Below the pieces are notes generated by a model. It saw only the letters and a list, made by a program, of their open reading frames with translations, was not told the DNA's origin and made no database searches. Positions 61,690 to 64,000 of a stretch of 64,000 nt of DNA are shown here, piece by piece; the first letter of the stretch is position 1, and each line of letters opens with the position of its first letter. The stretch spans positions 2,232,001 to 2,296,000 of the forward strand of contig NZ_CP046507.1 of assembly GCF_009741445.1 (NCBI RefSeq), given 5' to 3'. This stretch comes from Mycobacterium avium subsp. avium. Lineage in GTDB: Bacteria > Actinomycetota > Actinomycetes > Mycobacteriales > Mycobacteriaceae. The translations under genes and the position numbers were made by a program.

Positions 61690-61708
61690 GCCCGGCCCGC
61701 TGGCGGCG

Positions 61709-62842
61709 CTAGTCGCCCAGCAGCCCGGCCAGCCGGGCGGCCAGGGTGTCCCAGCGCCACTGGCTGGTCACCCACTGGCGGCCGGCCGCGCCCATGGCGG
61801 CGGCCCGGTCCGGGTCGCTGAGCAATTCGGTGACGGCGTCGGCGATCTCGGTCACCGAGCGGCCGTCCACCACCAGCCCGGTCTTGTTGTGCTGCACCGT
61901 TTCCGGTGCTCCCCCGGACCTGCCGGCAATCACCGGGACACCGCTGGCCGAGGCCTCCAGGTAGACGATGCCCAGCCCCTCGACGTCCAGGCCGGCGCCG
62001 CGGGTGCGGCACGGCATGGCGAACACGTCGGCCAGCGCGTGATGGGTGGGCAGCTCGGCGGCCGGTATCCCCCCGGTGAAGGTCACCTGCGCGGCCACCC
62101 CGCAGTCGCGGGCCAGGGCGCGCAGCGATTGCAGGTGCGGGCCGCCCCCGACGATGACCAGCGCGGCGCCGTCGACCCGTTGCACGATCGAGGGCATCGC
62201 TCGGATGAGCATGTCCTGGCCCTTGCGCGGCACCAGCCGGGACACGCACACCACGGTGGGCCGCTCGCCCAACCCGTAGCGCTCCCGCAGCCGCGCCCGG
62301 CCGGCCGGATCGGGCCGGAACCGGTCGGTGTCCACGCCGGACGGCAGGTATTCCAGCCGCGCCCTGGGCCCGAACGCCGGCGCGAACCGGGACCGGGTGT
62401 AGCGGCTGACGAAGGTGACGACGTCGGTCTGTTCGCCGATGCGGCGCAGCACCGAGCGCGCCACCGGAAGCATCGACCACCCCACTTCGTGGCCGTGCGT
62501 GCTGGCCAGCACCCGGCGGGCCCCGGCGGCGCGGGCGCGTTGGGCCAGCAGCGCCAGCGGGGCGGCGGCGCCGAACCACACGGTGTCGATGACGTGCTCG
62601 GCGATCAGCCGCCGCATCCGGGCGTCGACCGCGGGCCCGGGCAGCATCAGCGTGCCCGGGTGGCGCACCACCCGGTAGCCGACGGCCTCGTCGTGAGCCT
62701 GCGCGCCCTTCCAGTCCGGTGCATACACCGTCAGCTCATGCGAGCCGGCGGCGGCCAGCCGCCCGACGAATTCGCCGAGGTAGGACTGGATGCCGCCCGG
62801 GCGGGGCGGAAAGTCGTTGGTTACCAGCAGGACCCGACTCAC
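61709..62842 (-). CDS. pimB: GDP-mannose-dependent phosphatidylinositol mannosyltransferase PimB'
   Basis: The 377-aa GT4 (GT-B fold) retaining enzyme transfers the second mannose onto PIM1 at the inner leaflet. The N-terminal glycine-rich acceptor loop is NDFPPRPGGIQSYLGEFV; the nucleotide-sugar segment includes SRLVPRKGQDMLIRA; the EX7E motif is EGLGIVYLE (near residue 298). Orthologue of M. tuberculosis Rv2188c (PimB', often written pimB). Co-oriented with the Rv2189c-like and ripC genes. Confidence 0.93.
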   Translation of the reverse strand: MSRVLLVTNDFPPRPGGIQSYLGEFVGRLAAAGSHELTVYAPDWKGAQAHDEAVGYRVVRHPGTLMLPGPAVDARMRRLIAEHVIDTVWFGAAAPLALLAQRARAAGARRVLASTHGHEVGWSMLPVARSVLRRIGEQTDVVTFVSRYTRSRFAPAFGPRARLEYLPSGVDTDRFRPDPAGRARLRERYGLGERPTVVCVSRLVPRKGQDMLIRAMPSIVQRVDGAALVIVGGGPHLQSLRALARDCGVAAQVTFTGGIPAAELPTHHALADVFAMPCRTRGAGLDVEGLGIVYLEASASGVPVIAGRSGGAPETVQHNKTGLVVDGRSVTEIADAVTELLSDPDRAAAMGAAGRQWVTSQWRWDTLAARLAGLLGD

Positions 62843-62879
62843 TGGGTTAGGCTAGCCTGGCGGCCCCGCGGGCCGGCCC

Positions 62880-63710
62880 CTAGTGGGTCAGCCACTGATG
62901 CCAGCGGGTGAGCAGGCCGGCGGGGCTGGTCCCCAGCACCTCTTGGGCCGCGGTGGCCAGATCGGCGCGCCGCAGGCCGCAGGTGGCCAGGTACAGCTCG
63001 CGCAGTTTCGGCGGTCCGTAGCTGTCGGCGACGAACCGGGCGAACCACCAGGCGCGGTCGTAGGCCGACGAACGCTGCGGCCCCGGCACGTCCAGGTCGG
63101 TGTCCGACGGCAGCGTCAGCGGCAGCAACGCGTCGGCGGGCACCGGCGCTGGCGGCCGACCGACGAAGTCGGCGACCCCTTCGGTGAGCCAGCGGGGCGC
63201 GTCGGCAACCGTGTCCGCGCGCGACGCGTAGTGAAAAAGCTCGTGCGCCACCACGATTCGCAACGACGCCGGGCTCATGTTGGCGGCACCCGGGGCGAAC
63301 ACGATGCGCTGGCCGGACGCGATCCGGCGCACCGGATCGACCCGGTCGGAGACGGTGACGGCCGCGATGTCGGCCCACTGCGTCGCCGGGCCCCCGCCCG
63401 CGGCGGCGCGGAATTCCTCGTCGGTGCCGGCGGCCACCACCGAGATCTCCCGGCTCCAGTCGGCGCCCCAGAACGCCTCCACGGCGGTGATCGCCGCGCC
63501 CATGCCCGCGGCCACCCGGGCCAGCAACCGGTCACTGGCCGGGCCGCCCAGACCCAGCAGCCGGACGGTGCGATCGCCGACGACCAGCGACCTGCTCGAC
63601 GCGCTGAATTGGCTGCGCACGGGGCTGACCAGCTGGGCGGGACGGGTCCGGCCGTCACGTTCGGCGTCGAACGGCACCGCCGCGGCCACCACGAGTTCGA
63701 CGACGAACAC
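62880..63710 (-). CDS. Membrane-anchored putative zinc metallopeptidase (Rv2189c type)
   Basis: The 276-aa protein has an HELFHY motif (HExxH zinc peptidase signature) near residues 154-159, followed by RWLTEGVADFVG, whose downstream glutamate may be the third ligand (gluzincin-like). The N-terminal hydrophobic stretch VFVVELVVAAAVPF is short, and the true start may lie further upstream although no conventional start was seen before the ripC stop. M. tuberculosis Rv2189c is annotated only as hypothetical. It lies 31 bp downstream of ripC, a wall hydrolase, suggesting a cell-envelope role. Confidence 0.78.
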   Translation of the reverse strand: MFVVELVVAAAVPFDAERDGRTRPAQLVSPVRSQFSASSRSLVVGDRTVRLLGLGGPASDRLLARVAAGMGAAITAVEAFWGADWSREISVVAAGTDEEFRAAAGGGPATQWADIAAVTVSDRVDPVRRIASGQRIVFAPGAANMSPASLRIVVAHELFHYASRADTVADAPRWLTEGVADFVGRPPAPVPADALLPLTLPSDTDLDVPGPQRSSAYDRAWWFARFVADSYGPPKLRELYLATCGLRRADLATAAQEVLGTSPAGLLTRWHQWLTH

Positions 63711-63741
63711 CCAGGCCAGCAGGACCGCGAGCCGCGGGCGT

Positions 63742-64000
63742 CTAGTAACGGCGGGCGTCGTAGATCGGGCCGGAGGAGTTCATCGGCACCACCCGCACCG
63801 GCACACCGTAGGTGGAGGAATGGATCATCATGCCGTCGCCGATGTAGATGCCGGCGTGTGAGGCGTCGGAGTAGAAGGTCAGCACGTCGCCGGGTTGCAG
63901 GTCCGAGAGCGAAACCGGTTGTCCGCCATGGGCCAACGCCTGGCTGGAGTGCGGCAACGAGATGCCGGCCTGCTGGAACGCCCACATCACCAGGCCCGAG
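63742..64000 (-). CDS. ripC: NlpC/P60 peptidoglycan endopeptidase RipC, N-terminal part beyond window
   Basis: The last 86 or so residues of an NlpC/P60 cysteine peptidase, open to the right edge. It starts in SGLVMWAFQQAGISLP, just after the catalytic cysteine (beyond the edge), and contains the catalytic histidine in SHAGIYIGDGMMIHSS and LQPGDVLTFYS. Family members cleave D-Glu-mDAP bonds in peptidoglycan. Position after Rv2189c-like and pimB' matches M. tuberculosis Rv2190c (RipC). Confidence 0.9.
   Translation of the reverse strand, partial: SGLVMWAFQQAGISLPHSSQALAHGGQPVSLSDLQPGDVLTFYSDASHAGIYIGDGMMIHSSTYGVPVRVVPMNSSGPIYDARRY

Larger units (their letters stand above)
61571..61690. repeat. 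Palindromic GC-rich repeat cluster between fadD15 and pimB'
   Basis: Two copies of CGAGCGTCACGCTGGCGT (61571-61588, 61601-61618) are followed by three perfect 19-bp tandem units GCGTGACGCTCGCGGCCCC (61615-61671). Several parts are self-complementary. The cluster fills the gap between two convergent genes and could terminate transcription from both sides; similar motifs recur in intergenic regions of related genomes (recalled, unverified). Confidence 0.8.

Noticed and set aside
61571..61690. CRISPR array
   Set aside because: The 19-bp units abut without spacers, so they are tandem palindromic repeats, not repeat-spacer units, and no cas gene is present.

Overview
The window is high-GC actinobacterial chromosome. 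Gene content and order identify it as a slow-growing Mycobacterium. It carries mycothiol ligase mshC, Wag31, the mycobacterial dcw cluster, lipoarabinomannan and PIM mannosyltransferases, PknL and FadD15, in nearly the order of the M. tuberculosis Rv2130c-Rv2190c block. A member of, or a species close to, the M. avium complex is likely, but that is inferred from recalled gene content, not from a search. Start codons here were re-chosen from Shine-Dalgarno sequences, 1-4 bp stop/start overlaps and family length; GTG and TTG starts are frequent.

Layout. (1) 1-7.9 kb, accessory: a thiamine-diphosphate enzyme cut by the left edge, two tandem paralogous LuxR-type STAND ATPase regulators, and an AT-rich upstream region. 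(2) 8-20.8 kb: mshC, an aldehyde dehydrogenase remnant, cysQ, an uncharacterised actinobacterial trio (kinase-like SCO1664 family, DUF3090, histidine phosphatase), lppL-DUF5703-pyrD, a 13E12-type HNH protein, a PEBP protein, an M20 peptidase, tRNA-Leu(GAG), a small ORF, a phosphoribosyltransferase and a membrane protein. No uppP gene is present between the phosphatase and the small Rv2137c-like gene. (3) 20.9-42.3 kb: one long leftward division and cell wall cluster, in transcription order mraZ-rsmH-ftsL-pbpB-murE-murF-mraY-murD-ftsW-murG-murC-ftsQ-ftsZ-pgeF-yggS-sepF-yggT-wag31. Most junctions overlap by 1-4 bp. A three-box MraZ operator lies upstream of mraZ. (4) 42.6-64 kb: DUF3040, a GNAT protein, lppM, an MTHFR-like enzyme, idsA2, mptA, an Rv2175c-type DNA-binding protein, pknL, an extra FAD oxidoreductase, aroG, RNase AS, an Rv2180c-type membrane protein, mptC, an acyltransferase, an ArsA-like ATPase with two SRPBCC proteins and a CxxC protein, fadD15, pimB', a metallopeptidase-like protein and the start-truncated end of ripC.

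Functionally, region 3 makes and polymerises the peptidoglycan precursor (MurC-F, MraY, MurG, FtsW, PbpB) and positions it (FtsZ, SepF, Wag31). Region 4 supplies prenyl, acyl and mannosyl components for PIM/LM/LAM (IdsA2, acyltransferase, FadD15, PimB', MptA, MptC), with a Ser/Thr kinase and a cell wall hydrolase nearby. The most interesting leads are the kinase-like/DUF3090/phosphatase trio, the ArsA-SRPBCC module whose ATPase seems to need a CTG start, the MraZ operator, the FAD-oxidoreductase insertion with a leaderless-type promoter, and the palindromic repeats between fadD15 and pimB'.
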